From positions 2,715,349 to 2,779,348 of the forward strand of contig CM055110.1 in the NCBI GenBank assembly GCA_029204225.1: DNA of 64,000 nucleotides, written 5' to 3'. The DNA is from Diphasiastrum complanatum (lineage: Eukaryota; Streptophyta; Lycopodiopsida; Lycopodiales; Lycopodiaceae). The notes beneath the pieces are model-generated. The model had not been told where the DNA came from, searched no databases, and saw only the letters and a list, made by a program, of their open reading frames with translations. Positions 47,701 to 61,465 of the stretch are shown here, in pieces (positions within the stretch are counted from its first letter, which is position 1; the number at the start of each line of letters is the position of its first letter). Position numbers and translations under genes: made by a program.

Positions 47701-48071
47701 TATCAGACTTGTGTGGATGCAGATATTGCTTTCTTAATTTTCTAAATTATTGTCCAATTTACTGCAGGCGGCCATGAACTGAGCAAATCCACAGGAAATG
47801 CAGGCGGCAGGCTTGCTTGTGGTGAGCCATTTGATCATTGTACATGTGCAGCTTCGAGTTGCCAGTAATGTGAATGTTTATAATCATCTGATATGTGCAA
47901 TAATGCAGATTATGGTTGCTATGTGCTGAAACATTTTTTATTGATACAATTTTCTCCTATATATATAGCAGAACTCAGCATATCTAGTTGTTATTTAACG
48001 TGAATGCTCACTAGTAACAAGAAGTCTTATTTCCTGGTGCAGGTGTGATTGGGCTTCAGGCAGCTATCTAG
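41704..48071 (+). CDS. CSD: Cu/Zn superoxide dismutase, 7 coding exons
   Basis: Exons 41704-41794, 45628-45729, 46765-46860, 47405-47436, 47599-47674, 47768-47821 and 48043-48071 join in frame (480 nt, 159 residues). All introns are GT..AG. The enzyme dismutates superoxide to H2O2 and O2. All key residues are present: Cu ligands His50, His52, His67 and His124; Zn ligands His67, His75, His84 and Asp87; disulfide Cys61-Cys150; active-site Arg147. There is no transit peptide, so it is cytosolic-type; the C-terminus is AAI, not a canonical peroxisomal signal. Start 41704 or 41710 (both in frame). It is close in layout to plant cytosolic and CSD3-type enzymes. Intron 1 is 3.8 kb and carries an LTR element. 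Confidence 0.97.
42182..42276 (+). repeat. 49-bp tandem duplication in SOD intron 1
   Basis: Units start at 42182 and 42231 (TACCTTTCTCTTTT) with three or four differences. A second short duplication (GCAGCTGGTCTATA) lies near 42010-42075. Confidence 0.9.
43360..43566 (-). pseudogene. Chromodomain fragment of gypsy integrase, copy 1
   Basis: A 68-residue minus-strand frame ending in the chromodomain core ([19 protein letters not shown]), with the aromatic/Trp pattern of chromovirus integrase tails. The domain normally steers integration to modified histones. Only the C-terminal end of pol is kept, so it cannot act as an integrase. Nearly identical to copy 2. Confidence 0.85.
44062..44268 (-). 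pseudogene. Chromodomain fragment of gypsy integrase, copy 2
   Basis: Second copy, 702 bp away, also 68 residues. It differs from copy 1 by only a few residues (for example Gln to His before VTEYLV, Gly to Asp in EDDDTWE) and stays open, either because the duplication is young or by chance. Confidence 0.85.
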
Positions 48072-50191
<2,120 letters not shown>

Positions 50192-50920
50192 TATCACCCT
50201 TTGTTCTTCTAGCTTGCGCTACACTACTAACATGTATTCTCTTCTATGTTGGGCCACGATCAGCCTCTTTGGCTGTTTGGGACACTGTCATCATATTAAA
50301 CTACGTCTTATGATGCTTATTGATCAATGCAGGCCATTTTGAAGCTAGTTTTAATAGGATGAACCTTCACCAAGATAGAATTTGGAATTGAAAAAGACCA
50401 TTCTTTAAATGTACATGCAGTGACAAGTGTAAAAATAATCCTTCATTATCTGGTTCGATCATGCCATCTACTTTATGATGAATAATCTCAATAAGTTCTT
50501 TCCCATGCCTCTCTTTAAAATCAACGGGAAAGACGTGCCTACTTTTACTTCATGGCACCATCAAAACTCTCAGATGGTATTGAATTCGTTTGAGAAACAA
50601 AGAACACAAAAACATATTTGATGATTATTGAACAAAAATAGTTTGACAAGAATCAAGATCCGATTTCGTGTTACTTCATGGCGAACATGATCTGCCATAA
50701 TCTCTTCGATTCGCACATTAGTATGTCAAAATAACAAAATATTTAGCATAATCTCAATGCTTTTTTTCCTTTGGCAACACATACCTGTTAGAGATATTGT
50801 AAAAGACCTTGCCTTTCTATTTCTACAGTGTATTTGAAGTTTGAATTTTTCAATTTTAAAGTTAGAAGTATTATGTAATACGACTTACCGATACAACTGT
50901 TGATCTATCTTGATTTCAAT
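50192..50920. other. No feature recognised
   Basis: AT-rich DNA with no coding signal. Confidence 0.45.
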
Positions 50921-51423
50921 AGATCAATCTGGATGAGATCAATGTGACAAAGGTTCCAAACTTGCCACCAAGATCACAAGATGACGAGGATGTGTACGCA
51001 TTTCTCTATGAGGAGGCTATGTAGAGGGCAAGTGAAAAATAAGAAGTTAGTACTTGCTACTTAGTTGATGCTTCATACTTGTCACTTGAAATACATTTTT
51101 TAACTAATTATTATAATTTGTAGACAATAATACGTTTGTCAATCCTTGTGCGCAGGACCTGTCACTCGAGCAACGCATAAGAGGAGGGAAGGAGAGGGTA
51201 CGAGCTCTCGTGCCTACGGCCCTGATAATGAATTTGAGCCTGAGGCATCGTCGGGGTCAGAGTCCTCAGAGGAGGAGTGTGTAGAGGAGAGTGAGGATGA
51301 GATGAGAATGAGGGGCATCCTACTTTGGCCTCCGATGAGGACTTCGTCCCTAATGTTCAAGAGGAGACTACAATAGGCTCGAGAGCAACTACTCGAAGGA
51401 GGATCAGAGCCAAGAGAGCTTAG
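50921..51423 (+). pseudogene. Acidic-tail coding remnant, possibly from a DNA transposase
   Basis: The + strand reads LDEINVTKVPNLPPRSQDDE, a stop at 51022, then after about 130 bp of AT-rich DNA a frame with EPEASSGSESSEEE (51146-51376), and in another frame a tail ending in RRRIRAKRA before a TAG at 51420. An acidic, serine-rich C-terminal tail ending in a basic patch is seen in some plant hAT-like transposases, but I see no catalytic domain. The origin is uncertain; two exons of a host gene are the alternative. Confidence 0.3.
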
Positions 51424-51784
51424 AGTCTAGATTAGTGGATAGTAGACAATATTGATAAGTCATGACATTATACATATTACTGTTTACATATCATCAGACA
51501 TTCCAATGGACACATGGATTTTGAACTTTGAAGATTGACATCATTGAAATTTGATTATCTAAGATCAATTTCAAATTTTCAAATTTTGATTTTATGTATT
51601 TATGATTGTGATGATTTAAATTTTGAGTCTTGAGTCTTGACTCGTGACTAGTGACTGTTGAGCATTCAACATTGGAACTTCTAATTTTGTGTTTCTGTTT
51701 GAAGTTTAAACTTTCAACCATGAAGTTTCGAGTATTGCCAGTTTAATTGTGTAATGTGCTAAGTTTTAAGTATTGCTAGTTTAA

Positions 51785-52197
<413 letters not shown>

Positions 52198-52199
52198 AC

Positions 52200-52449
52200 A
52201 ATATCAAGACCAAGGATCTCGTCAAGGGAGCATTGGCATTGTTACACAATGCCAAGTCACAAAGGAAAGCTTAAGTTTCAGGGAGAAGGACCATATAGAG
52301 TAGTAGAGATCTGACCTAATGGCGCAGTGATACTTGTCGACCTGCTAGACATGCCTATTAGTGGCAGCAGGTTGCATCACTACTATTCTGCTGATGTTGA
52401 ACTCAGAGATGTGCCGGAGCCACCATCCACGTCATCTTTATCAAGATGA
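52200..52449 (+). pseudogene. Gypsy integrase C-terminal fragment
   Basis: The + strand reads KLKFQGEGPYRVVEI, NGAVILVDL and GSRLHHYYSADVEL, the C-terminal domain of Ty3/gypsy integrases that follows the catalytic core. A stop after EI and a frame change near 52250 break it. It starts just inside the inverted-repeat arm. Confidence 0.75.
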
Positions 52450-52547
52450 ACCGTCAACACCCAGTTAGATAGCCTAGGTAGGAGTAGCCTGTAGATTCTT
52501 TGCTACACTCCGTCGATTAGATAGGTGGTAGAAATTTTAGTTAAATC

Positions 52548-53510
52548 TTGGTGGTAGTACTTGTCGCTGATGAGAGACTAATGAGGGACGAAAGAGAAGG
52601 AAGTAGTGATCAGGAGAAGGCCCTCTTCACGGAAGGAAGGAAGAAAAACAAGAACAAACCCAGATTCGAGAAGACGAAGTCCTCGAATCAACAATCTTCT
52701 TCCTGTGATCACTGTCACAAACCAGGCCATACAGCCAACAAATACTGGTTCAATCCAACAATACCTTACATGCACTGTAAGAAGAAGGGACACTCTACAT
52801 ACGATTGCAGATTCAACCCAAAAAGAAAGAACAAGACTGAGAAGACAAATGTTGCAGAGTCATCCAAGGATGTAGATAGAGGTGATGAAGCCTTCACAAA
52901 ACTTGATGAAGCTTCAACGAGCTACACTGAACACGACTACGATGTAGTCATTGATTTAGGGGCAACATCACACATCACCTGCAACAAGAAAAACTTGATC
53001 GACTTCAGAGAACTCGAAAATAACAGAGCAATGATTCTAGGTGATGGGAGCAGACATGATGTCAAAGGCATCGGTACTCTACAGCTGCGAACATTGTCAG
53101 GCCAAGTAGAGCTGCCAGGAGTACTCTACGTGCCTTCACTGAGAAAAGATGTATTGTCAGTCTCCAAGATAGCAGATCTTGAAATTCGAGTTTTGTTCGA
53201 TGGCAATACGTGCCGCATGATCGAGAAAAATACAAACAAATTGCTGACGGTTGGATGCAGAGAAGGTAATCTCTAACAAGCCAAATAATCAGCAACTCGG
53301 ATAGCATATTAAATGCATCAAAGAATGAAGATTAGCTCTGGCACAGAAGAATGTATCATCTGAACATGAGGAGCCTGTATGACATGTGAAAGAAAGACAT
53401 AGTCACAAGTCTAAAGATATCAAGACCCGATACTGAGTTCTACGAAGCCTGTCAGCATCTTAGGATCAGTATGAATGCTTCATGAAAGTCTAATTGGTTG
53501 TTTAAGACTG
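52548..53510 (+). pseudogene. Copia gag tail, protease and GAG-pre-integrase fragment
   Basis: A 242-codon frame carries two zinc-knuckle-like motifs, each missing one Cys (CDHCHKPGHTANKYW; YMHCKKKGHSTYDC). The protease region follows, with the active-site Asp but DLGA instead of DSGA, and VLYVPSLRKDVLSVSKI. After its stop at 53275 a shifted frame reads LWHRRMYHLNMRSL, the GAG-pre-integrase motif. The changed active site and frame breaks make it inactive. It starts about 100 bp after an unrelated gypsy integrase scrap, so the two were joined by insertion or deletion. Confidence 0.82.
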
Positions 53511-56500
53511 TTGGTACCAACAATTTTGGGCTAGAATGGGTGTTTGCATTATTTTCTCTTATGGAAATGCGCTCTACTACAGTTTTTCTAACACTCTGAT
53601 CTTGCATGTGTGAAGCTTAGGTGGCAGGCTGATGTGGCAAGCATCTTGTTCACTTGGTTTCCCTCTGTACTGAGCTTTACAACACCCAATTTGGTGTCCT
53701 ATAGCCAAAGTTATGATCATCTGAAGTTTTGCAATTTTGTGAGTAAAATTGGCAAAATTTGAAATTGTTCTGATTGCATGCCAGTCATTTCCCTAATTTG
53801 TAGTATTGTGTTTTCATGGATTGGTTGCATGCTGATTCTCAGAGTGATTATGACATGCATGAGGGATTTACAATCGATTTGAGTGGTCATACGCATGTGC
53901 TCTGACAGTTGGGTCACAAATCAGTGTTAATGGCTGACAAATTCCGTAAAACTGAAGTTTACGTAAAAAATTCCGTAATGACGTTTGTGGCTGATGTAGT
54001 GTGCTTTGCATGCCAGTTTGACATTGGGTTAGGAACATTAGGAATCGGACAGTGTTTCGATTCTTTCGATTTTGATTGTCTTTTGTACTAAGAGTATTTT
54101 CGTCAAAATTTTTGAATTACGTAATTTAAAACCAAAAATTGAGTTTTCCAAAACAATCGAATATTCGGTCATTTAATCGTTATCTATGGAATCAGTATAG
54201 ATTAGTGAATTGATTAAACTGAGTTTATCAGTCAAAATTGGCCACAGTGTTTTCACTAAGTCTAAATTATTTCCGGTGATAGATAAGTTAAAATTGACAG
54301 AAGGTACCGAAATGAAATTGACCACAGCTTTTACAGTACTGTCATTCTTTTAACTTTTGGAGTTGGAACTCCCAGATTGAAAGTTAAAATTTGAATTTTT
54401 TTTTTTTTTTGTTGAATTTCAATTTGGTAAAAATTTGAAATTAGTTACTTGTCTGATAGTTTTCTAATCGATATTGATCGCTAGAAATCAGTCAAGTGAA
54501 CGTTTGTGCAAGATACTCGTTAAATTAGATTAAAATCGTCAAACAATATGAAATGACCAGATTGAATGAGTGGCAATAGTATTATTTGTCTAGACAGTAA
54601 ATCTGATAGGATTGGTTTAAGAATTACTGAAATCCTATTGGTGGGATTTCCATTCATGTAATTTCATATTCTATGTTTGGATAGGTTTTGTCAATATTAA
54701 CGAAGTAATGCCAAACCAGCCAATAAAAAAAAAAAACAGTCCAATTTTATTGGAAAATTTATCCCTGTAAATAATTGCTTAATACTGGTTATTAATTTCC
54801 TAGATAGAATTCATTCAGTGAATTGATAACTGATATCTTTGTAACCATTGAGTTATCCGCAGTTTTGGATGTCAATTGTGAGGTTAAAAGTGGAATCTGA
54901 TATGTGGATTACATTGGATCTGTTAATTGACAAAAGCTTGTCCCTAGCTTTGATGCATCAGTAGGGTTTCGAAGCTTGTCAATAACCATAAAAGTTTAGA
55001 GTGTAATAGTGAACCATGTTAATTCTTCTGTTTAAGTCAGATAATCAGATGTGGATTCGTAGTATCCATCTAATAAGCATGCCAGTCATCCGAATAAATG
55101 GATTCTCTAGTGTTTGGAAACAAGAGATAATATCTTATAGTGATTATAGGATAGCTAGATGATCAATGGATCTTTAGAATATAAGATAAGGTGGTTAAGG
55201 GTTTTTTGGAAGAAAAAACTGATGGTATGGGACATCAATAATGTTGGAAAGGGAATTCTAGGACTGTAAAGATTTGATGATCAATGGTGTGTTTTAGTAC
55301 CTAGTCGCGATATGGGAAAGAAGAAAACCATTCGGTCAAATGTGGGGTATCTTGAAAAATTTTGAGGTTTAATCTAGATCCCAATGTGGTATCTCATTAT
55401 TTACAAAATCAGAGGCCCTCAAATCTATTTCTCGTTTTCGTAATTAATCCTTTACTTCTTAGTAATTTTTCGAATATAAGATATCATACTGATTTATATA
55501 ATTCTTTCCAGCATGAAGTTATTCTTTTGAAAGACTGTTATGTCATATAAATTACTACTTGTGTGAATAGACTTGGAATTCAGATAAATTCTAAGGTTAA
55601 ATTGTTTTAATTTCTTAAACCTAGAATATCTCTGTTACATAAATGGGTTTCGATGAAATAGTAGTTTCTATCACTCAGATTGGAAATATTTGAAAGAAAA
55701 GTCATGTTTGTAATGAAGTGAATCTTTTAGTGGAAGCACTTATTACTGATTTTTCTTGGATTTGGATATTTTTATATATCATCTTTCCAGTTAGCTTTTA
55801 TTGAAATTTATAATTTCTTTAAAAGGAAGGGTGAAGATGGGATAAAATTCTATTTGGAAATCTGTTGGTTGCATAGTTTTTGGAAAAGAACCACTAGGGT
55901 ATAGAAATGAGATTTGATCTGAAAGGAATTTCGGATAGATTCAGAGTAAGATGCCTAATTGGAACTTTTCGAATAAGAAGAAATTCTCTAGGGATTGTGT
56001 GGACAATCTGAAACTAGAACAGGCTTGGAATTTGAATCATTATCTATAAGTAGTACAATAAAAGGTCAAAGGTCACTAATTCCATTTTGATTGGAATAGA
56101 AGTAAGTTTGATCAGAATTCAAGTCTGAGAGTTCTATATTGGGTCAACCTAATCTTAGTTTAAGTACTAGAATCAGAGAGAGGTTGATTGAGTGGAAGAA
56201 ATTATGTAATTAGAGGTAACTTGGATTGAAAAACTATTGAGAGTGAATGTTATTCGTCTCAAAGATTTCTCGGATATGTTATTTACTCATGAGAAATAGA
56301 AAATATTTTGTAGCTGAGTTACAAGATCTCAGTGAGATATGTGAATAACATATGTGGGTTTTGGAGGAATCTGTCAGGTAAGAATGTGTCTATGTACTGG
56401 GTCAGAGTGATATTATTCTCATATGTGCACGATTAATCTTGTATGAATCGTGTGTAATCCTAGTTACTAAGGTTATCTGGTGCACTTAACCTAGTCGGTG

Positions 56501-57427
56501 AACATAAGCATATGATCAAGTATTGTTTTGACAAATACTTGCAGAGTTAACAAATCTCTGTATGGGAGATTTATGGATTAACTTATAAATGATTTGGGTA
56601 AGGATCTAAATGTGGTGTTACAATAGTTTTTCACCTAGACATTTGAGATTTTTGAATCATTGGCAATTAACTTGAGTAGTTGATTACTCCAGGATGAAGT
56701 TAATTGGTAAAAATGATCAATGTGATGTGGATTCACCAGAAACTGATGGTTTTGAGTTATATTGCTTGTAAGACGCATGATTAGTGAATCATTTGGGTTC
56801 ATCAGTTGAAATTATGTGCATTGGATATACATTATTCTTGGGATAGAGTATTTCTTAGTTAAGGAAGGGACTCAACTCATTAGTGATTGTATCCTAGAGA
56901 GGTCAATTGGATAACGAATCATAATGAATCCAAGAATATTTGTAGTTGAAGATGATTGTCATTTTGGTATGCGTTCAGTCTTTAATTATCAGATGTTTAT
57001 AGAACTTGAATCTTGCACTTCAGTTAAAAGAATCATGTTTTGAAAGTATTTTTAAATCCAGTATTTTCTTAATGGAAAATTTTTTGGAATGACTTTTACT
57101 TTTCCTGAGTTATGTTAGACATATACTCCAGTATCCTGTAAATGATTATGGGTTGGATTTCAGGAAATTATGATTGACAAATCATATGAATCTTTATCCA
57201 ATTGTCTCGTATACAAGAAGTTTCTAATAAACATGGCTTCAAATAAAGGAAAAATAAATTTAAGGGCCTGTAGATTTTGTAAATAATGAGATATCATTTG
57301 GGATCTAATCTATATCTCATAATTTCCCAAACTACCTTAGAAAAACATAACCAATGGATTCACCCGTTAGCATAATCATTATAGTAATCACTAACCATCG
57401 ATCTACAGATCTCTCTCATACAAGAAG
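53511..57427. other. No gene recognised (3.9 kb, AT-rich)
   Basis: Both strands lack domain-bearing frames. A T-run lies at about 54398 and an A-run at about 54725. The DNA has no internal repeats that I could see; it is likely decayed transposon sequence. Confidence 0.45.
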
Positions 57428-57590
57428 TGTTGGCAGAATCCGAAGAATCTCCAAAATGCTAAGCTGAGCTGTCATAAAAGAGCACCTCACCCTAGACCGA
57501 GGAGGTCCCAGAAGGAAGAGAGAAGGATGATGATGAGAGCCGAGAAATATTAGCTAGGAATACAGATTAATTTCATGTAAGCCTCATTGC
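57428..57590 (+). mobile_element. LTR copy 5 of the TGTTGGCTGATTC family, most diverged
   Basis: The first 160 bp or so align with the LTRs at 20302 and 29790 (TGTTGGCAGAATC.., GACCGAGGAGGTC, GAGAGCCGAG), then homology ends. Confidence 0.65.
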
Positions 57591-57734
57591 TTCTTATTCC
57601 TTGGCTTGGGGGTGAAGCTTCTATAGTTGATTGGTTGCTTCTACTTGGTTGGGTGGTTGCTCAATAGTGTGTTTTCCATTGTGTTTTGTCTTGGAAGCAG
57701 GATCTTGAGGGAGCTTCCCCTATAGCTCACCCAA

Positions 57735-57940
57735 ATTATATCGCTTCCACATGAAGGCACGGGTGGAGATCATTTTGCATTTGACATTACAATTCAGAAT
57801 CTTGCAATCAAGATGTTGGTGGCCGACAATTCATAAGGATACAGAATATCTAAGAAAATGTGATGTGTGCTAGCGAGCTAGGAGACCAACAAGACTGAAC
57901 TATGATCTATTCCATCCGATTCTAGCTCAAACACCAACGA
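57735..57940 (+). pseudogene. Gypsy integrase zinc-binding N-terminus
   Basis: The + strand reads GGDHFAFDITIQNL, then, after a frameshift, RCWWPTIHKDTEYLRKCDVC with a stop in the next codon and RARRPTRLNY. This is the HHCC module and its downstream motif from gypsy integrase. It abuts an oppositely oriented gypsy RT fragment. Confidence 0.75.
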
Positions 57941-57944
57941 GATA

Positions 57945-58680
57945 GAGCAAGGGTTGATGGTCCGTATAAAATGTGAAATGAGTGGCCTTCAAATAATGCC
58001 TAAACTTCTTGACTACGTAAATTATGGCCAGTGCTTCCCGCTCTATGGTTGAATAGTTTAATTCTGAATCACTAAGCTGTCGGTTGGCAAATCGGATTAA
58101 AGAGTCCTTTTGGTTGGGTCAAGATGGCTCTGACCACATACTTTGATGCATCAGTATGCACATGAAACTCTATGGTCCAATTGGCCGGTCATAAGATTGG
58201 CGTTGAGACCAATGCATCTTTTAGTTTTTGGAAAAAAACTGTAAGGCTTCTTCCATCTAATGAGGTTTCGTCATGAGCTTGTAAATTGGTCTTGCTAACT
58301 CCGCAAAATTTAGAATGAAGATCCGATAGTAGTTAGCATAACCCATAAAAACATGGACTCCATGAATCGTCCCTGTTGGTGGCAGGTCAACAATGACCCT
58401 GATCTTTGATAGATCTGTGGCGATTCCATGTCTTGATACTATGTGACCCAATGTCAGGCCATGTGTCACCCAAAATTGACACTTTTCTAGATTCAAGGAT
58501 ATATAATATTTGCGGCATTGCTTCAACACTTTCTCCAAATTGGATAGATATTTTGAGTTCGGCCCGTGCATGCACAGATCATCCAAGAAAATCTCCAGAA
58601 ATTACTTCTGCAAGTACTCTTTGAATGTCGTTTGCATGACATCAACAAAATCATAAATACATTGCAGCCACTCAAGCTAC
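57945..58680 (-). pseudogene. Gypsy RT-RNase H fragment
   Basis: The minus strand reads an RT active-site motif FLDDLCMHG (YxDD class; about 58580), LEKCQFWVTHGLTLGHIVS, YYRIFILNFAELARPIYKL, then RNase H-like LNYSTIEREALAIIYVVKKF and FYTDHQPLLYL. Stops interrupt it near 58615, 58257 and 58140. Protease, the RT N-terminus and integrase are absent. Confidence 0.85.
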
Positions 58681-58696
58681 TAAAGAGACAATTTGG

Positions 58697-59004
58697 TTGA
58701 AAAAATTTATTGTCTAATATTGGTCTCAGACAATTTGCTCCAACGATCATTGAGTGCAAAAATCAGAGTGCAATTGCATTATCAATCAATCCCAGATTTC
58801 ACTCTAGGAGCAAGCACATCGAGATTAAGTACCACTACATCAGGAGCAAAATACTCAACAAGGAGGTAAGTCTGAAATTTTGTAGAACCCAGTACATGGC
58901 AATTGATATATTTACAAAAGGGTTAAATCAAGAAGCACCCATGAATTTTTCAGCTATCTTGAATCTCCAAATCAAGGCATTCAAGGATCCAGATTATGGG
59001 GAAG
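58697..59004 (+). pseudogene. Copia RNase H C-terminal fragment
   Basis: The + strand frame has CKNQSAIALSINPRFHSRSK, HIEIKYHYIRSKILNKEV and DIFTKGLNQE, the copia RNase H end. A purine-rich ATTATGGGGAAG leads directly into the LTR at 59005. Confidence 0.85.
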
Positions 59005-59958
59005 TGTTGGATTTCTATCCTCTCCATCTGTTATCTCATTGCTAATCTAGATCCATTCATTGGTTGTATGTAAATACATGTACAATCGCACAATTTGCAA
59101 AAATATGCTTGTTTTTTAACAGTCTACAAAAATACAAAGAAATTGACGACAGTGTTTTGTGAAGTTAGACGACACCAATTGTTCGGCCATGTTCACCATT
59201 CATCGACTATTCGGCCACAATCCGACACTGACTATTCGGCTCCACCGACTAGTCGTATGTCAATATCAACTCAAATAGTTGACACGAAAATTCAGCGGCT
59301 CAACAATGCCTTCATCACGTCCAGACAGAATCTCCAATAGAATAAGATATTGTCCAAAGGCGACTTCTAATAGCATGTAGTGCCTTAATCCTATTCGTAA
59401 AGTACAAACTAAGTATTCTTTTAATTAGTTAGCCATGTGCATATATCCAGCAACTTATCAATTGCTCGGTTAACTCAATAATCTATCTATTCGATCAATC
59501 GAACATCCAGAGCGCAATTGTTTCGTTCTTTCTCTCTATTATCACAAAGTATTGTTTCAGGAAGAACGTGACTCTGACTGCATTCAGACAGTATCTATCA
59601 ATGTTCCAGTAATCTAGGCCATGTATATAGTGATTGAATGCTCATCTTATTCATGTTCTGATCGATTATTGCTTGTAGATAAACTTATTTGTAGGTTAGA
59701 TCGTTTTGTCTGACTGATAGTCTGAGTCGATCATGTCGCTCTAATTTTCGCACCTAATATGCTTCCACAAACCTAAATCATAAACCAATCTAATCATCGA
59801 TTGTATCGATCCGGTGACTTCGAAGCCATGATCAAGTAGGGCATACTTCAATTTGTTGAAGTCGGCCTGAATCCTATAGACGTGGTTTCATGCACCGAGG
59901 GATTCGGCACTCGCTTCTCTCTGTCGCGACCCGCCCACACATTCATGCATCCCCAACA
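59005..59958 (+). mobile_element. Copia 3' LTR
   Basis: A 954-bp segment with perfect short inverted ends TGTTGG..CCAACA lies directly after the RNase H and purine tract. Its first part resembles 18833-18950. The 5' partner is not in the window. Confidence 0.7.
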
Positions 59959-60204
59959 GTAGGAAGTTATGTGGCATGGCTCAAATAGTTTATTACCATT
60001 GTAAATTCAAGTTACTTGCCATATAAAGAAAAAACAAGTTAACTTAGACTATTAAGTTTGGAAATGAGCCAATGAGAAAGTTGTCACATCAACTCTTTTG
60101 GACCCAACTATATAAGGGCCAAATCCTTTGTATTTTATGTTTTCAAATTTCAATTGTAATATCAAAGAGTTATGTTCCCTCTTAATTTTATGTCTTGTGA
60201 ATGT

Positions 60205-60207
<3 letters not shown>

Positions 60208-60238
<31 letters not shown>
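60208..60238 (+). repeat. Short (GA)n microsatellite
   Basis: 31 bp of GA about 80 bp before the LTR at 60319. Confidence 0.95.
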
Positions 60239-60240
<2 letters not shown>

Positions 60241-60318
60241 GTGAGGTGAGTGTTTATGCTTGCTTTTCCATTATGCATGAATGATGCCTAGATCACTACA
60301 CATGTGTAGTATTGTTTT

Positions 60319-61465
60319 TGAAGAAACTAACAGTTTCTATCTTCAAAGCCTTAGCATTTTTCCTTTGATGTTTTTCGCGACTGTGCATTTTGAACTATGT
60401 TTCGCACAGTCTGCATTTTCGAACCGTTTTGTCGCACAGTTCGTGATTTTTGGGTCATGAGACCCTAGGCCTAAAACACTTAGAAAATAACTCTGGCAAC
60501 TTTTCCCGACATTGTCGCATTTTTTGCAAAAACGGAGACATTGTCTTTAAAATGCCTTAGAAAAATTTTCTGGCCAACCTTCGTATTTTTCACCCTTCGG
60601 GAAAAACAAGACTGTTTCTAAAATGCCTTAAAAATATTTTCAAGTCTACCTTCGCCTTTTTTGGGAAAAAGCGAAGGTGCCCTTGAAAAAGTGAAGGTGC
60701 CCTTAAAAGGCGACACTGTCCTTAAAATCTTGAAAGGGTCTTTAAGCAAAAGGCAAAGGCCTGCAGTGTGAAGGCACTGTCCAACGGGCAGAAGGCAGGT
60801 AATGCACGAACAACAAGATAAGGTCATCGTCTTTCAAGTGCTATTGTCCCACCTGGTCAACGGGTCCATTCACAAAGCCTCTTGACAAGGCAATCTTTGA
60901 GAAGCAGCGTGCAAGCTTAGGAATCAGAAAAATACCAGCTTTGAGAGGGAGCTAAAGAAACCAACAGTTTCTATCTTTGAAAGCCTTAGCATTTTTCCTT
61001 AGTTTTTCCTTTGTTGTTTTTCGCGACTATGCATTTTGAACTATGTTTCGCACAGTCTGCATTTTGAAATGTTTTGTCGCAGAGTTCACGGTTTTTGAAT
61101 CATGAGAAAAATTAATTTCTAGGCCTAAAACACTTAGAAAATAACTCTGGCAACTTTTCCCAACACTGTCGCATTTTTCACTTTTTTGCGAAAAAGGAGA
61201 CATTGTCTTTAAAATGCCTTGGAAAAATTTTCTGGCCAACCTTCGCATTTTTTGCCCTTCAGGAAAAAGGAGTGTTTCTAAAATGCCTTAAAAATATTTT
61301 CAGGTCTACCTTCGCCTTTTTCGGAAAAAAGCGAAGGTGCCCTTAAAAGGCGACACTGCCCTTAAAATCTTGAAAGGTCTTTAGGCAAAAGACGAAGGCC
61401 TGCAGCGTGAAGGCATTGTCCAACGGGCAGAAGGCAGCTAATGCACGAACAACAAGAGAAAGTCA
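60319..61465 (+). mobile_element. Miniature copia element: LTR, RNase H tail, LTR
   Basis: Two similar 510-bp repeats (60319-60826 and 60953-61465; start T(G/A)AAGAAAC, end GTCA) flank only 126 bp. That spacer encodes the last residues of copia pol (KPLDKAIFEKQRASLGI), a stop, and the purine tract GAGAGGGAGC right before the second LTR. No primer site or target-site duplication is evident. The LTRs contain repeated GCGAAGGTGCCCTT motifs. Confidence 0.8.
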
